Part shown: piece after piece, positions 1 through 8,037 of the stretch | Position numbering within the stretch: position 1 is the first letter of the stretch | Layout: the number at the start of each line of letters is the position of its first letter | NCBI GenBank assembly: GCA_023396365.1 | Contig: JAEWWL010000079.1 | Location: 1-23,684, forward strand | Direction of reading: 5' to 3' | DNA length: 23,684 nucleotides | DNA from: Methanobacteriota archaeon | GTDB taxonomy: Archaea; Halobacteriota; Methanomicrobia; Methanomicrobiales; Methanomicrobiaceae | Notes under the pieces: generated by a model | The model's input: only the letters and a program-made list of their open reading frames with translations | Databases searched by the model: none | Told to the model about the DNA's origin: nothing | Position numbers and translations under genes: made by a program

Positions 1-4
1 AAAA

Positions 5-79
5 CGGACCTGGAGGGATTCGAACCCCCGGCATCCGGGTTAGAAGCCCGGCGCTATGTCCTGGCTAAGCCACAGATCC
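5..79 (-). tRNA. tRNA-Arg (anticodon TCT)
   Basis: The minus strand folds as a 75-nt cloverleaf. The acceptor stem GGATCTG pairs with CAGGTCC (one G-U type pair) and the discriminator base is G. The anticodon stem CCGGG/CCCGG encloses the loop CTTCTAA, giving anticodon TCT for AGA/AGG arginine codons. The T-arm is GGGGG-TTCGAAT-CCCTC. No CCA is encoded: the next minus-strand bases are T. A TATA-like element (ATTATAGAG) lies about 20 nt upstream, so the gene probably has its own promoter although it follows the DUF473 gene on the same strand. Confidence 0.96.
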
Positions 80-158
80 AGCAAAGAATAGTGCTCTATA
101 ATGTTGCACATTATTGATATTAATTCTTTGCAAATTAATTCAAAAAAATTAAATTTAT

Positions 159-548
159 TTATCCTGCATGGAACACAGAAGAGCGGACAATCTCAACAAG
201 AGTCGGCTTTACCCATTCTCTTCCCTCTACACATTTGGCAAATGTTTTATCGATATATTTTACTTTAATACGTGCAGAAAGTCTTTCGCGCTCCTCACAG
301 AAGTAAGGGTTTGTAAATTCAATCATTCTTTTCATATTTATGGTAATTCCCAAAACCTCAACAATTATTCCCTGATCTCCAAGGCATAAATCATCAAGAT
401 CAATATCTGTCAGAAATATGTGATCACCAGGCAGAACCTCTGTTAAGGTAATAATATTGTGTGCACTCTGAAGCTCAAGTGTTCTTGGCTTTGACTTTTT
501 AAGCTCCGCAATAACTGCAGGAGATATTCCGGTTAATGCATTTATCAT
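159..548 (-). CDS. DUF473 family protein
   Basis: A protein of about 129 aa that I recognise, from memory, as the archaeal (mainly methanogen) DUF473 family, whose function is unknown. It is soluble, with no signal peptide or membrane segment. The N-terminus MINALTGISPAV resembles family members, followed by a beta-rich segment with a GDHIFLTD stretch. A GTG at 560 in frame would add four residues. I prefer the ATG at 548 because GGTGATC (561-555), a good Shine-Dalgarno (SD) match, sits 6 nt before it. The upstream PAC2 gene ends at 557, so the two are almost certainly cotranscribed and translationally coupled. The association with a proteasome-chaperone homologue hints at a protein-quality role, but this is only context. 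The family call is moderately secure. Confidence 0.7.
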   Translation of the reverse strand: MINALTGISPAVIAELKKSKPRTLELQSAHNIITLTEVLPGDHIFLTDIDLDDLCLGDQGIIVEVLGITINMKRMIEFTNPYFCEERERLSARIKVKYIDKTFAKCVEGREWVKPTLVEIVRSSVFHAG

Positions 549-556
549 CACAGAGA

Positions 557-1279
557 TCACCCGTACATTGGAAGATGCTCTCTTTTTGGAACATCAGGTT
601 CATTTTCGCTCTGCATAACCTGTTCTACCAGCTTTTGCATTGATGCTTCAATCTCTTCAGCCTGCTCAATCAAAGGCTCAATGTCAACATTGAAATTATA
701 GACATCATTTAAGACCTTTAAAACCGAGACTGAAGATCTTGGATCAGGTGTGTTTACAGTCTCACCCAAAAAACCGATCGCAGGAATTCCAAGTGTTTTG
801 CATTCTGTTAAAATGCTTCCTGGCATTCCGGATATGCTGCCCATCGGCAGAATTTCTATTTTATCCTTAATTTTATCAAGATATTCCGGTTCGGATGCAA
901 CTCCAAAAACCCTTTTTTCAAAAGTATTTGTGACAATGCCGGCAATTATTACAATTTCTTTTAGTTTAAATTTATTAAGCCAGGTCAGAATGCCGTTTGT
1001 TACCTCATAGCATATTGAAGTGTGAATTGGAATATCAGATACAAATGCTACATAAGAATCCCTGCTGTAAATCCTGATTGGCGCATTGATTATTCCATCC
1101 ACCATCATGGCAATAGGCGGAAAATACTTGCTTGTGATACTTCCTATGTATTCAAAACCTGCATTGTCGACAAGATATTGTGTTGAAATGCTGCCAACAA
1201 GACCGCTGCCGGGAAAACCAATCAGGGCTGTTATTTCATCTCCCTTTAAAGGCTCAGATACAATCCTTACATCATCCAT
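557..1279 (-). CDS. PAC2 family protein (archaeal proteasome assembly chaperone homologue)
   Basis: A 240-aa cytosolic protein of the PAC2 superfamily, which includes archaeal PbaA/PbaB. PbaB-type proteins act in assembly or activation of the 20S proteasome. The family signature is the N-terminal GFPGSGLVG (residues 22-30), followed by alternating strands and helices and a glutamate-rich helical C-terminus (about 200-225). The last five residues are LPMYG, so the protein ends in Met-Tyr-Gly, which fits the hydrophobic-Tyr-X (HbYX) tail that docks activators onto the proteasome alpha ring. The ATG start is preceded by AGGAG at 6-nt spacing. The gene leads a two-gene unit with the DUF473 gene, with stop and downstream ribosome-binding site overlapping. 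Family assignment is strong; the exact partner is inferred. Confidence 0.85.
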   Translation of the reverse strand: MDDVRIVSEPLKGDEITALIGFPGSGLVGSISTQYLVDNAGFEYIGSITSKYFPPIAMMVDGIINAPIRIYSRDSYVAFVSDIPIHTSICYEVTNGILTWLNKFKLKEIVIIAGIVTNTFEKRVFGVASEPEYLDKIKDKIEILPMGSISGMPGSILTECKTLGIPAIGFLGETVNTPDPRSSVSVLKVLNDVYNFNVDIEPLIEQAEEIEASMQKLVEQVMQSENEPDVPKREHLPMYG

Positions 1280-1463
1280 TATTTACTCCTGAGAATACTG
1301 CCAGATATTTTGGCAATATGGCACAGTTAATGCGTTCAATCACTTTACATATAGAATTATCGGTAAATACACCATAAATCAAATCCTTTTTTTCTGCAAA
1401 AGCCCAATACCTGAAATTAAAGTTCCAAAAAAGATTAATGCAAAAGATGCTTATTAAATAATC

Positions 1464-1805
1464 ATGCAGGAATATTCAATTAAAAAAGGTTTTAAAGACG
1501 GCCTTGATGACCGGATAAAAGACGGACTTGTAAAATTTTTTGAGGTGAAGCCTGAGGAGAAAAACGGCCATTACAAGATAAAATACGGCTCATTTACAAT
1601 GCTTGAAGCATGGATAAATGAGAAGGGAAATATGGTTGCAATAGATACTGTCTCTGACGCAGCATTATACGAGAAACATTCCGAAAAAGAGGCTGATGAT
1701 ATAGTGCTTGACACAAATTCCAGATTTAGAAAATATCTGGAATTTGTTACAGGATACAATACAAAAGAGAGAAAAAAGAAGGCTGCAGAAGCTGTAAAAA
1801 AATAA
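1464..1805 (+). CDS. DUF5611 family protein
   Basis: A 113-aa protein with the look of the DUF5611 family of methanogens (function unknown). It begins MQEYSIKKGF, has a central beta-rich part with an aromatic KIKYGSF segment, then DTNSRFRKYLEFVTGY (near residues 83-98) and a lysine-rich tail. It has no cysteines, signal peptide or membrane helix and is probably a small cytosolic protein, perhaps nucleic-acid binding given the basic C-terminus (inference). It is a single-gene unit, divergent from the PAC2 gene across about 180 bp and closed by a T7 run right after its stop. No clear SD precedes the ATG, so the transcript may be leaderless or nearly so. The family name is from memory. Confidence 0.65.
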   Translation: MQEYSIKKGFKDGLDDRIKDGLVKFFEVKPEEKNGHYKIKYGSFTMLEAWINEKGNMVAIDTVSDAALYEKHSEKEADDIVLDTNSRFRKYLEFVTGYNTKERKKKAAEAVKK

Positions 1806-1812
1806 TTTTTTT
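1806..1812 (+). terminator. T-run terminator after the DUF5611 gene
   Basis: Seven consecutive T directly follow the TAA stop, the usual form of an intrinsic archaeal terminator. There is no hairpin. Confidence 0.5.
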
Positions 1813-1881
1813 AAAAGTTTAAGATTCATCAGCTAAAAATAATACTTTTTTAAAAATTCTAATATTTTAAGTTCATACCTT

Positions 1882-1911
1882 AAAAAAATAAAACCGGGAT
1901 TTTTTAAAAAA
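1882..1911 (-). terminator. T-run terminator after leuS
   Basis: On the minus strand a T6 run directly follows the leuS stop and a T7 run comes about 20 nt further on, separated by a short GC patch. This fits archaeal oligo-T termination of the A24-hisI-PIN-leuS operon. Confidence 0.5.
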
Positions 1912-4695
1912 TTATTCTATTAAAATTGCAGGTTTGAATGGAAGAGCCATACCTGCCTTCTGGTGGCTGCTCTCCTCCGAACACACAATAGTCAGCGGAA
2001 GACCATATTCACGCTCTATAAATTCCTTTGCAGATTCAAAAACTGATTTTTCATCAATACCAAATTTAACAATTCTTAAGACAAGCTCTGGCGGAAGTCT
2101 GTGAATTAAGTTGGTAATCTGTTTTGCGGCATTTGCTGCATCTTTGCCGCGCTTTTTTATAGACTCATCCTTCATCAGAACAGATATCACCTTTGTTCTG
2201 TCCTCTGATTCAGCGATAGTCTTAAAAACATCATACTTCCATTCCGGAGAGACAAACAGTGTGATTCCTGTAGATTTTATCTGAATTAATTTAAGAATTG
2301 ATTCAATATCCTCAACTGTTCTCATCAAAAGCTCTTCTGCAAGCTCAACAGGAACACTGACTTTTGACTCATCACAAACCGGCCACTGAGCAAATGCAAT
2401 ATTTCCATCATTTCCGCATGACTCCCATAGATTCTGACAGGTGAATGGAATGAACGGAGCCAAAAGCCTAATCCAGTTGTTGTTTATCTCATCAAGAACT
2501 GATGAGCCGGACAAGCCCTCTGGAAGGCGGCGGCGGTACCATTTAAGATCTGATTCAACTCCAAAATATGCCTCCTGAAGAGCCTGCCTTGTCTGGAATA
2601 AAGATAATCCCTGAGTTGTTCTTGCAATACGCTCCTGCATCCTTGACAGAAGCCATTTATCAATCGGATAATTTCCAGCCTGACTGCCACTTTCAGCAAC
2701 AGTTGTCCAGAAACGCTCAATCTGTTTTCTTGTGGATGAAACAAGCTCACGTCTCCAGTCAAAATCCTGCCAGGGCTCTGCACTGCCAACAAGAAACATC
2801 CTTACTGTATCTGCACCGACATCGGTTATTGCATCCTCTAAAAGGATTACATTTCCCTTTGATGAAGACATCTTTGCTCCTTCCAAAAGACCCATTCCGA
2901 ATACAACCATTCCTTTTGGCTGAAGTTCTTCTGAAAACAGGGCCTTATGATGGAAAAGCTGGAAAGTCAGGTGGTTTGATATCAGATCTTTTGCTGAAAA
3001 CCGGAAATCATACGGATACCAGTACAGAAATTCCTCTCTTAAGTCCTCAACAGTATCGCGTGGGAGAGGCAGCGAATCAGGTGAGCCCTGCCCTTTGAAA
3101 ATATAGTCAAACACTTCAGGAGTTAGTTTTTCTGCTTCAAGCTTCAGAAGCTTATGGGCTATTGTATAAAAGGCCATGTAGATTGTCGAATCAGAAAGAG
3201 GCTCAACAAGCCACTTTTTGTCCCAGGGAAGATGTGTGCCAAGACCAATTCTTCTTGTACACGCCCAGTCCTTTAACCAGTCAATTGTCCTTTCAAACTC
3301 TGTTCTTACCTCAGGCGGGACAAGCTCTACTTTTTCAAGCTGCTCGTGAATCTGTTTTTTCCATTCAGGATCGCTGTATTGCAAAAACCACTGGTCTTTT
3401 AAAATTCTAACAAAAACACGGCTGCCGCAGCGGCACATGACATTTCTGTTGTCAAAATCATACATGACAAGTGAGCCATACTGCTCAAGCATAATACTGG
3501 CAAATTCATCACGGGCAATTTTGACAGGTTTGCCGCCATACTGCGGAAGCATTTTCCCTTTTGAGAACTCCGCACTGTATACTTCCTGGGTTAATGTCTC
3601 CATTCCGGGATCGTTTTGATTCTTTATGCCGGACTTTTCGACTGCGTCCATAGCGGGAAACTCGCCGTATCCGGGAACATTGATAAGTGATACGGGTTTT
3701 ATTTCTGTATATTTTCCAAGGCTTTGAAGATCGCGAAGTGCAATATAGTCAAAAGGAGCATGTGCGGGAACACTCATCACAATGCCTGTTGCCATATCAG
3801 GATCTACAAACTCTGCCGGAAGAACAGGAACATCGCCGCAGAAAGGATGTGATACAACCTGATCTACAAGCTCTTTTCCGGATATATCCCCATCCTGTAC
3901 AACCTCATGCTCCTGAAGAGAAAGCTTTTCTGCAGCTTCTAAGGAGAGAATCCATTTGAATCCGTCAACTCTTACTTTTTTGTAAGTAACATCCGGATTA
4001 ATCCACAGATTTGTTACACCGTACGTTGTTTCAGGGCGAAGAGTTGCACAGGGAATCCTGTAATCTCCCCACGTAAACATTACAAGAGTGTATTTGACAA
4101 TCTCGGCTTTTTCCCCTTCCAAAAGATCATGATCACCAACAGGATTGTCGCACTGCGGGCAGTACTTTACAGGATGAGCCCCGCGAATAACCCTGTTCTG
4201 CTCCATTAAATGAAGATACTGCCATTCAATGAATTTACTGTATTGTGGATAGACTGTTGTAAACCTGCGTCTCCAGTCAATTGAAAGTCCGCAGCAGCGC
4301 ATAACTCTTTCATATTCATTGCTGAAATGGCGGACGATCTCTGTAGGCTCAATAAAGCGCGAGAGAACATCCTCCGGAACCCTGTAAAGATCGCGGTATA
4401 ATTTTATTGTTTTTTCATCGCCATTTGCAATCCTTCTTGAAATTCCGATAACAGGCGAACCTGTTACATGAAATGCCATTGGGAAGAGAACATGATTGCC
4501 CTGCATCCTTTTAAAGCGTGCAATTACATCAGGCACAATATATGTTCTTCCATGTCCGACATGCATTGCGCCGCTAGGATAGGGATAGGCTACATTTAAA
4601 TAAAATTTTTCAGCATTTTTTGGATCAGCCTCAAAATCATGAAGCCATGCTTCCCGGTATTTTTCTTCGTATTCGCTCATTTCATATTTGCTCAA
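1912..4695 (-). CDS. leuS: Leucine--tRNA ligase
   Basis: Archaeal/eukaryal-type cytosolic leucyl-tRNA synthetase, 927 aa, which charges tRNA-Leu with leucine. Class I signatures are present: HVGH (residues 45-48, the HIGH motif) in PYPSGAMHVGHGRTY, and KMSSSKGN (608-615). Zinc-finger cysteines lie at 179/182 (CPQC) and 421/423. The CP1 editing domain shows TLRPETTYGVTNLW (218-231) and TGIVMSVPAHAPFD (303-316), with the conserved Asp near 316 for hydrolysing mischarged tRNA. An anticodon-binding region follows and the C-terminal extension is of archaeal type. The start is TTG: GGAG lies 9 nt before it in GGAGTGATT, whereas the in-frame ATG at residue 6 is too far from that site. It is the last gene of an operon, 36 nt after the PIN-ATPase gene. 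Confidence 0.98.
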   Translation of the reverse strand: MSKYEMSEYEEKYREAWLHDFEADPKNAEKFYLNVAYPYPSGAMHVGHGRTYIVPDVIARFKRMQGNHVLFPMAFHVTGSPVIGISRRIANGDEKTIKLYRDLYRVPEDVLSRFIEPTEIVRHFSNEYERVMRCCGLSIDWRRRFTTVYPQYSKFIEWQYLHLMEQNRVIRGAHPVKYCPQCDNPVGDHDLLEGEKAEIVKYTLVMFTWGDYRIPCATLRPETTYGVTNLWINPDVTYKKVRVDGFKWILSLEAAEKLSLQEHEVVQDGDISGKELVDQVVSHPFCGDVPVLPAEFVDPDMATGIVMSVPAHAPFDYIALRDLQSLGKYTEIKPVSLINVPGYGEFPAMDAVEKSGIKNQNDPGMETLTQEVYSAEFSKGKMLPQYGGKPVKIARDEFASIMLEQYGSLVMYDFDNRNVMCRCGSRVFVRILKDQWFLQYSDPEWKKQIHEQLEKVELVPPEVRTEFERTIDWLKDWACTRRIGLGTHLPWDKKWLVEPLSDSTIYMAFYTIAHKLLKLEAEKLTPEVFDYIFKGQGSPDSLPLPRDTVEDLREEFLYWYPYDFRFSAKDLISNHLTFQLFHHKALFSEELQPKGMVVFGMGLLEGAKMSSSKGNVILLEDAITDVGADTVRMFLVGSAEPWQDFDWRRELVSSTRKQIERFWTTVAESGSQAGNYPIDKWLLSRMQERIARTTQGLSLFQTRQALQEAYFGVESDLKWYRRRLPEGLSGSSVLDEINNNWIRLLAPFIPFTCQNLWESCGNDGNIAFAQWPVCDESKVSVPVELAEELLMRTVEDIESILKLIQIKSTGITLFVSPEWKYDVFKTIAESEDRTKVISVLMKDESIKKRGKDAANAAKQITNLIHRLPPELVLRIVKFGIDEKSVFESAKEFIEREYGLPLTIVCSEESSHQKAGMALPFKPAILIE

Positions 4696-4731
4696 ATTGA
4701 ATCACTCCAGATCATAAAAAAGATTATAAGA

Positions 4732-6654
4732 TTATACAGGTCTGAGTCTGATCTCTTCTCCGTCATTATAGCGGCGAATCATCTCCATCGCTATGCTGTT
4801 GTTCTTTGACATATGGATTTCTCCCAGGTCATTGACAGTTGCGGTAAATAAATATTCCTTGCCGCCAAAAACGTCCACAATCTTGCCTTTGTGCTCTTTT
4901 GCTGAAATAAAGAGATATTTTTTATCAACTTTAATTTCAATTCCGTTGCCTGCTGAAGATGCCTGAATTTGAGGCTCAGGCGAATCAGAGCTTTCCTGTG
5001 CAGGTTCGATTTTAACATTATTTGGAAGTTCTGTTCTTGGCCGGATGTCAATGCCGATGCTTAATTTATTGACAATGGCTGCAACATTCTTTCCGCCTTT
5101 TCCAATTGCTGCCGGAACGTCCTTGTCATCTATGTATACAACAGCCTTGTTTTCATTCTGCATTCTGACTTCAACAGGGCCGTCTGTAAACCTTCCAATC
5201 TCTCTTTGTATCTCTCTTTCAACAAGTTTTATTGAGATATCCTCATCAGGCAGGCTGACACTTAAAACACCTGTGTTTTCAGCCTCCTGCGGCACAGGAA
5301 GTTTTAGAACAATCGGCTCTCCGTCATAGCGGAATATTTCTGATTCCAAAAGTCCTGTTTCATTGTTCACAACAGATATAACAGGTCTTGACGGAATATC
5401 GTCATCCTCTTCAGAGATGCTTTCAGGGACCTTGAACTCGAATAAGACGTCATATATTTTGGATATATCTCCGTCTTTTACAAGAACAATAGTATCAATT
5501 ATCTGGGAGAGAACTCCGAATTCGGTTTTGCCCAAAAATCTCTGCATTGCATCATGTGCATCATTTGCATGAACAACTCCCACCATTCCTATTCCTGCAA
5601 GACGCATATCCGCAAAAACGCTGAAATCTGTTTTCTTCCTGAGCTCGTCAAATATGACAAAATCAGGGCGCATTAAAAGCATCACCTCAGCCGTGTTTTC
5701 CATGCTTCCTTCAAGGGCTGTATACTGTGTGATATGATCAGGCACCAAAATATCTCTTGGAGCCTCCATTGTTTTTACAGAATATTCATTCTCAGAGAGG
5801 AACACTGCAATACTCTGTGCAAGTGTGGTTTTCCCGATACCAGGTGTCCCTGTTATAATAATACCTCTTCTGCTCTCAAGAAGACGCTTTTTTATCACAG
5901 CCGATTTATTGTAGTCATCTATTGATCTGTCGACAATCGGCCTTACAGCAGTTATCTCCATTCCGTCAGAAAAAGGTCTTCTTGCGATTGAAATTCTCAT
6001 CGAACCAATCTGGACAATAGTTATTCCGCGCTTTTCAAGTTCAATAAAACCGTCGGGATCGCGTTTTGCCCGCTCAAGGATCTCCTGTGCAATATGCTTT
6101 AATTCATACTCAGAGATTAGATCATCGCTGAGAGTCACATTTTTACTCTCTTTTAATGTTCCCTTCTTTGCTACCGGCTTTGCGCGCTCTTTTAAAAAGA
6201 CTGCAAGAGTGTTTTCATCAAAATATTTATCGATTGTAAGCGGTGAAAACTCTCCAATCTGCGGTTTTAAATAAAGAACATCAAGGCCTTTTGCCCTGGC
6301 AACCTCTGACTGCACAATATCGCTTGTTATGAATTTTGCATCCTCATAATCAAGAGCAACTTTTCTTATAAGTGCATCAATCTCTCCGCCGCTTGCAAGT
6401 TTCACCTGGTCAAGACTTGGTCTTTCACCGACATATTTTATCTCGATTACTCCTTCCTCAGCAAGTTTTGAAAGTTCCTGAAGCTCTGTCAGACCGCTAA
6501 AACCTATTTCACGCCCCTGGTTAGCCTGTGCTTCAAGTTCTGCTATTACGGCCTCCGGAACAATTATTGTGGCCCCTTTATATTCACCAGACTCTTGTAT
6601 CATCGAGGTGATGCGTCCGTCTATGACGACGCTTGTATCAGGTATAAGTTTCAC
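4732..6654 (-). CDS. PIN/VapC-type, secretion-ATPase-like, KH-domain protein (PINc/VapC family ATPase)
   Basis: A 640-aa conserved archaeal multidomain protein of unresolved role, probably acting on RNA. In order: an N-terminal PIN nuclease domain (about 1-130) with acidic residues such as D6, E39, D93 and D112; a linker; a VirB11/PilT-like ATPase core with Walker A GTPGIGKTT (268-276), Walker B-like DFVIFDE (331-337) and a VVHANDAHDAM His-box-like segment (360-370); then a KH domain around 505-540 with the GKGG loop (IGKGGKN, 517-523); and a C-terminal beta-rich region. The start is GTG, preceded by GGAGGT at 6-nt spacing. It sits between hisI (35 nt upstream) and leuS. Despite the ATPase similarity and the nearby pilus genes, PIN and KH domains argue against a secretion role. 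Confidence 0.92.
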   Translation of the reverse strand: MKLIPDTSVVIDGRITSMIQESGEYKGATIIVPEAVIAELEAQANQGREIGFSGLTELQELSKLAEEGVIEIKYVGERPSLDQVKLASGGEIDALIRKVALDYEDAKFITSDIVQSEVARAKGLDVLYLKPQIGEFSPLTIDKYFDENTLAVFLKERAKPVAKKGTLKESKNVTLSDDLISEYELKHIAQEILERAKRDPDGFIELEKRGITIVQIGSMRISIARRPFSDGMEITAVRPIVDRSIDDYNKSAVIKKRLLESRRGIIITGTPGIGKTTLAQSIAVFLSENEYSVKTMEAPRDILVPDHITQYTALEGSMENTAEVMLLMRPDFVIFDELRKKTDFSVFADMRLAGIGMVGVVHANDAHDAMQRFLGKTEFGVLSQIIDTIVLVKDGDISKIYDVLFEFKVPESISEEDDDIPSRPVISVVNNETGLLESEIFRYDGEPIVLKLPVPQEAENTGVLSVSLPDEDISIKLVEREIQREIGRFTDGPVEVRMQNENKAVVYIDDKDVPAAIGKGGKNVAAIVNKLSIGIDIRPRTELPNNVKIEPAQESSDSPEPQIQASSAGNGIEIKVDKKYLFISAKEHKGKIVDVFGGKEYLFTATVNDLGEIHMSKNNSIAMEMIRRYNDGEEIRLRPV

Positions 6655-6689
6655 TAAAAAACCTCCATTAAAAATAATGTATTCAATAC

Positions 6690-7049
6690 CTAATTAGCAT
6701 ATACCTTATCCGGATCAAAAATTTTTTCTCCGGTGACTTCTCCATCCAGTGTCCGGTAAAAACAAGTGTCATATCCGGTATGGCATGCACCTCCGGTCTG
6801 GCGGACCTGGTACAAAAGCGCATCACAGTCACAGTCAATAAAAATTTTCACAATCTCCTGGACATGCCCGCTCTCCTCGCCCTTCTTCCATATTTTTTTT
6901 CTGCTGCGCGAAAAATAATGTGCATATCCGGTTTTTTTTGTAATTAAAACAGCATCCCTGTCAGCCCATGCAAACATCAGAACTTTTTTGCTGCAAAAGT
7001 CCTGCACGATTACAGGAACAAGACCATTATTGTCATATTTTATATCCAA
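6690..7049 (-). CDS. hisI: Phosphoribosyl-AMP cyclohydrolase
   Basis: HisI, 119 aa, opens the adenine ring of phosphoribosyl-AMP in histidine biosynthesis (third step). Family residues are clear: MFAWADRDA (25-33), the SRSRKKIWKKGEESGH block (47-62), the Asp cluster DCDCD (72-76) binding Mg, and zinc ligands in CDCDALLYQ plus GACHTG (C89). The length matches stand-alone archaeal HisI with no HisE fusion. The start is TTG: the GGAG in GGAGTGATATGA lies 8 nt upstream and overlaps the last codons of the prepilin peptidase gene, whose stop immediately abuts this start. No other his genes are in the window. Confidence 0.96.
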   Translation of the reverse strand: MDIKYDNNGLVPVIVQDFCSKKVLMFAWADRDAVLITKKTGYAHYFSRSRKKIWKKGEESGHVQEIVKIFIDCDCDALLYQVRQTGGACHTGYDTCFYRTLDGEVTGEKIFDPDKVYAN

Positions 7050-7841
7050 TCATATCACTCCGGCAATTATTTTCATTAATTCATATAGAATATCACCCGC
7101 AAATAATGCTGTGATAAAACCTGATGTTATCGGTATAATAAAAGGGACGCCAAATGAAATCCATACTTTTCCGGACTTTTTGTATATCTCAAGCTCTTTT
7201 TTGTATTCATCCGGATATTTCTTTAAATCCTGTGTGTACATCCTGCGTTTTCCATGAAACATTCTTTTAAGAGATGCAGGAAAAGAGATGTACTCCCTTT
7301 TTATTCCGTCTTCGGTCTCCTCAAAATTTTCCATAATAAATCCAAATGATTCAGTTATCCTCTTCCCGTCAACGGGGTAGCCTACAAACATATTAAATAT
7401 CGGAGCTTTGTTTCCTTTGACAATATTGTAAATAAAAATCCCGACAGGAGTTGCAATATTTAATACAACGGCATTTATCAAAACCGACAGGGGGAAAAAC
7501 GCAATTACAGGATATCCCCAGTAAGGCTCAAGAGGATAGAGAGGGATTAGAGCAGTAATAAAAATAAATGCCCAGGCATCAGCCCCTCCAAAAAGATGCA
7601 GATATGCTGATGAAAAATAAAACATGAAGCACAGCATTACAGTAAGGAAAATATATCCAAAAGCAATCCTCATCTCTCCTGACAGCAGACTAAAATACAC
7701 GAGTAAAGCCATCGGAATTCCAATAATAAGCATAGGGTACCAGGTTTTAAAAGGAACTCTTCTCTCTTTTAAATCCAGTACAGATGCATACACAAGAGTG
7801 ACTGCTATCGCAGCTGATGAAATAAGAAGCGGTTCTATCAT
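7050..7841 (-). CDS. A24 family prepilin/preflagellin peptidase
   Basis: A 263-aa polytopic membrane protein of the aspartic A24 family (archaeal FlaK/EppA/PibD relatives), which cleaves class III signal peptides from pilin-like precursors at the cytoplasmic face. The two catalytic Asp are visible: D23 in SVLDLKERRVPF and D88 in the GxGD-type motif GGAD (85-88). Membrane segments lie near 3-21, 35-53, 57-77, 90-103, 108-130 and 228-262. A hydrophilic, charged stretch of about 85 residues (143-227) precedes the last hydrophobic region. It is first gene of the operon with hisI, PIN-ATPase and leuS, and divergent from the pilus assembly operon, which it probably serves. No SD precedes the ATG and a TATA-like ATAAAAA lies about 29 nt upstream, so the mRNA may be leaderless. 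Confidence 0.9.
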   Translation of the reverse strand: MIEPLLISSAAIAVTLVYASVLDLKERRVPFKTWYPMLIIGIPMALLVYFSLLSGEMRIAFGYIFLTVMLCFMFYFSSAYLHLFGGADAWAFIFITALIPLYPLEPYWGYPVIAFFPLSVLINAVVLNIATPVGIFIYNIVKGNKAPIFNMFVGYPVDGKRITESFGFIMENFEETEDGIKREYISFPASLKRMFHGKRRMYTQDLKKYPDEYKKELEIYKKSGKVWISFGVPFIIPITSGFITALFAGDILYELMKIIAGVI

Positions 7842-7861
7842 GAATAATTAAGATAGAATGC

Positions 7862-7878
7862 CACACTTTTTATGTGTG
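7862..7878. promoter_or_regulatory. Inverted repeat around the TATA-like box of the prepilin peptidase operon
   Basis: On the minus strand CACAC-ATAAAAA-GTGTG forms a 5-bp inverted repeat with the AT-rich spacer at the position expected for a TATA box, about 29 nt before the ATG at 7841. It may be a regulator site covering the promoter. The arms are short, so chance is not excluded. Confidence 0.3.
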
Positions 7879-8037
7879 ACGATGAATTCTGACCCCTGCA
7901 ACTAAAATAGATATATTCAAATGTGATGCATCCAATAAAAACATAATATCATAAAAATACTGGTAAATTAATATTGATATTATCATTATCCGTATTTTTA
8001 CAAATGGCTTTTCAGAGTACAAACAGGAGAGATATCA

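Noticed and set aside
5..79. tRNA-Arg gene as an integration site for an element
   Set aside because: Neighbouring genes are conserved housekeeping genes, no integrase is present and no second copy of the tRNA 3' end was noticed in the window.
2568..3098. A 176-codon open frame on the plus strand inside leuS
   Set aside because: It is opposite the well-conserved KMSKS region of LeuRS and its composition is that of antisense reading.
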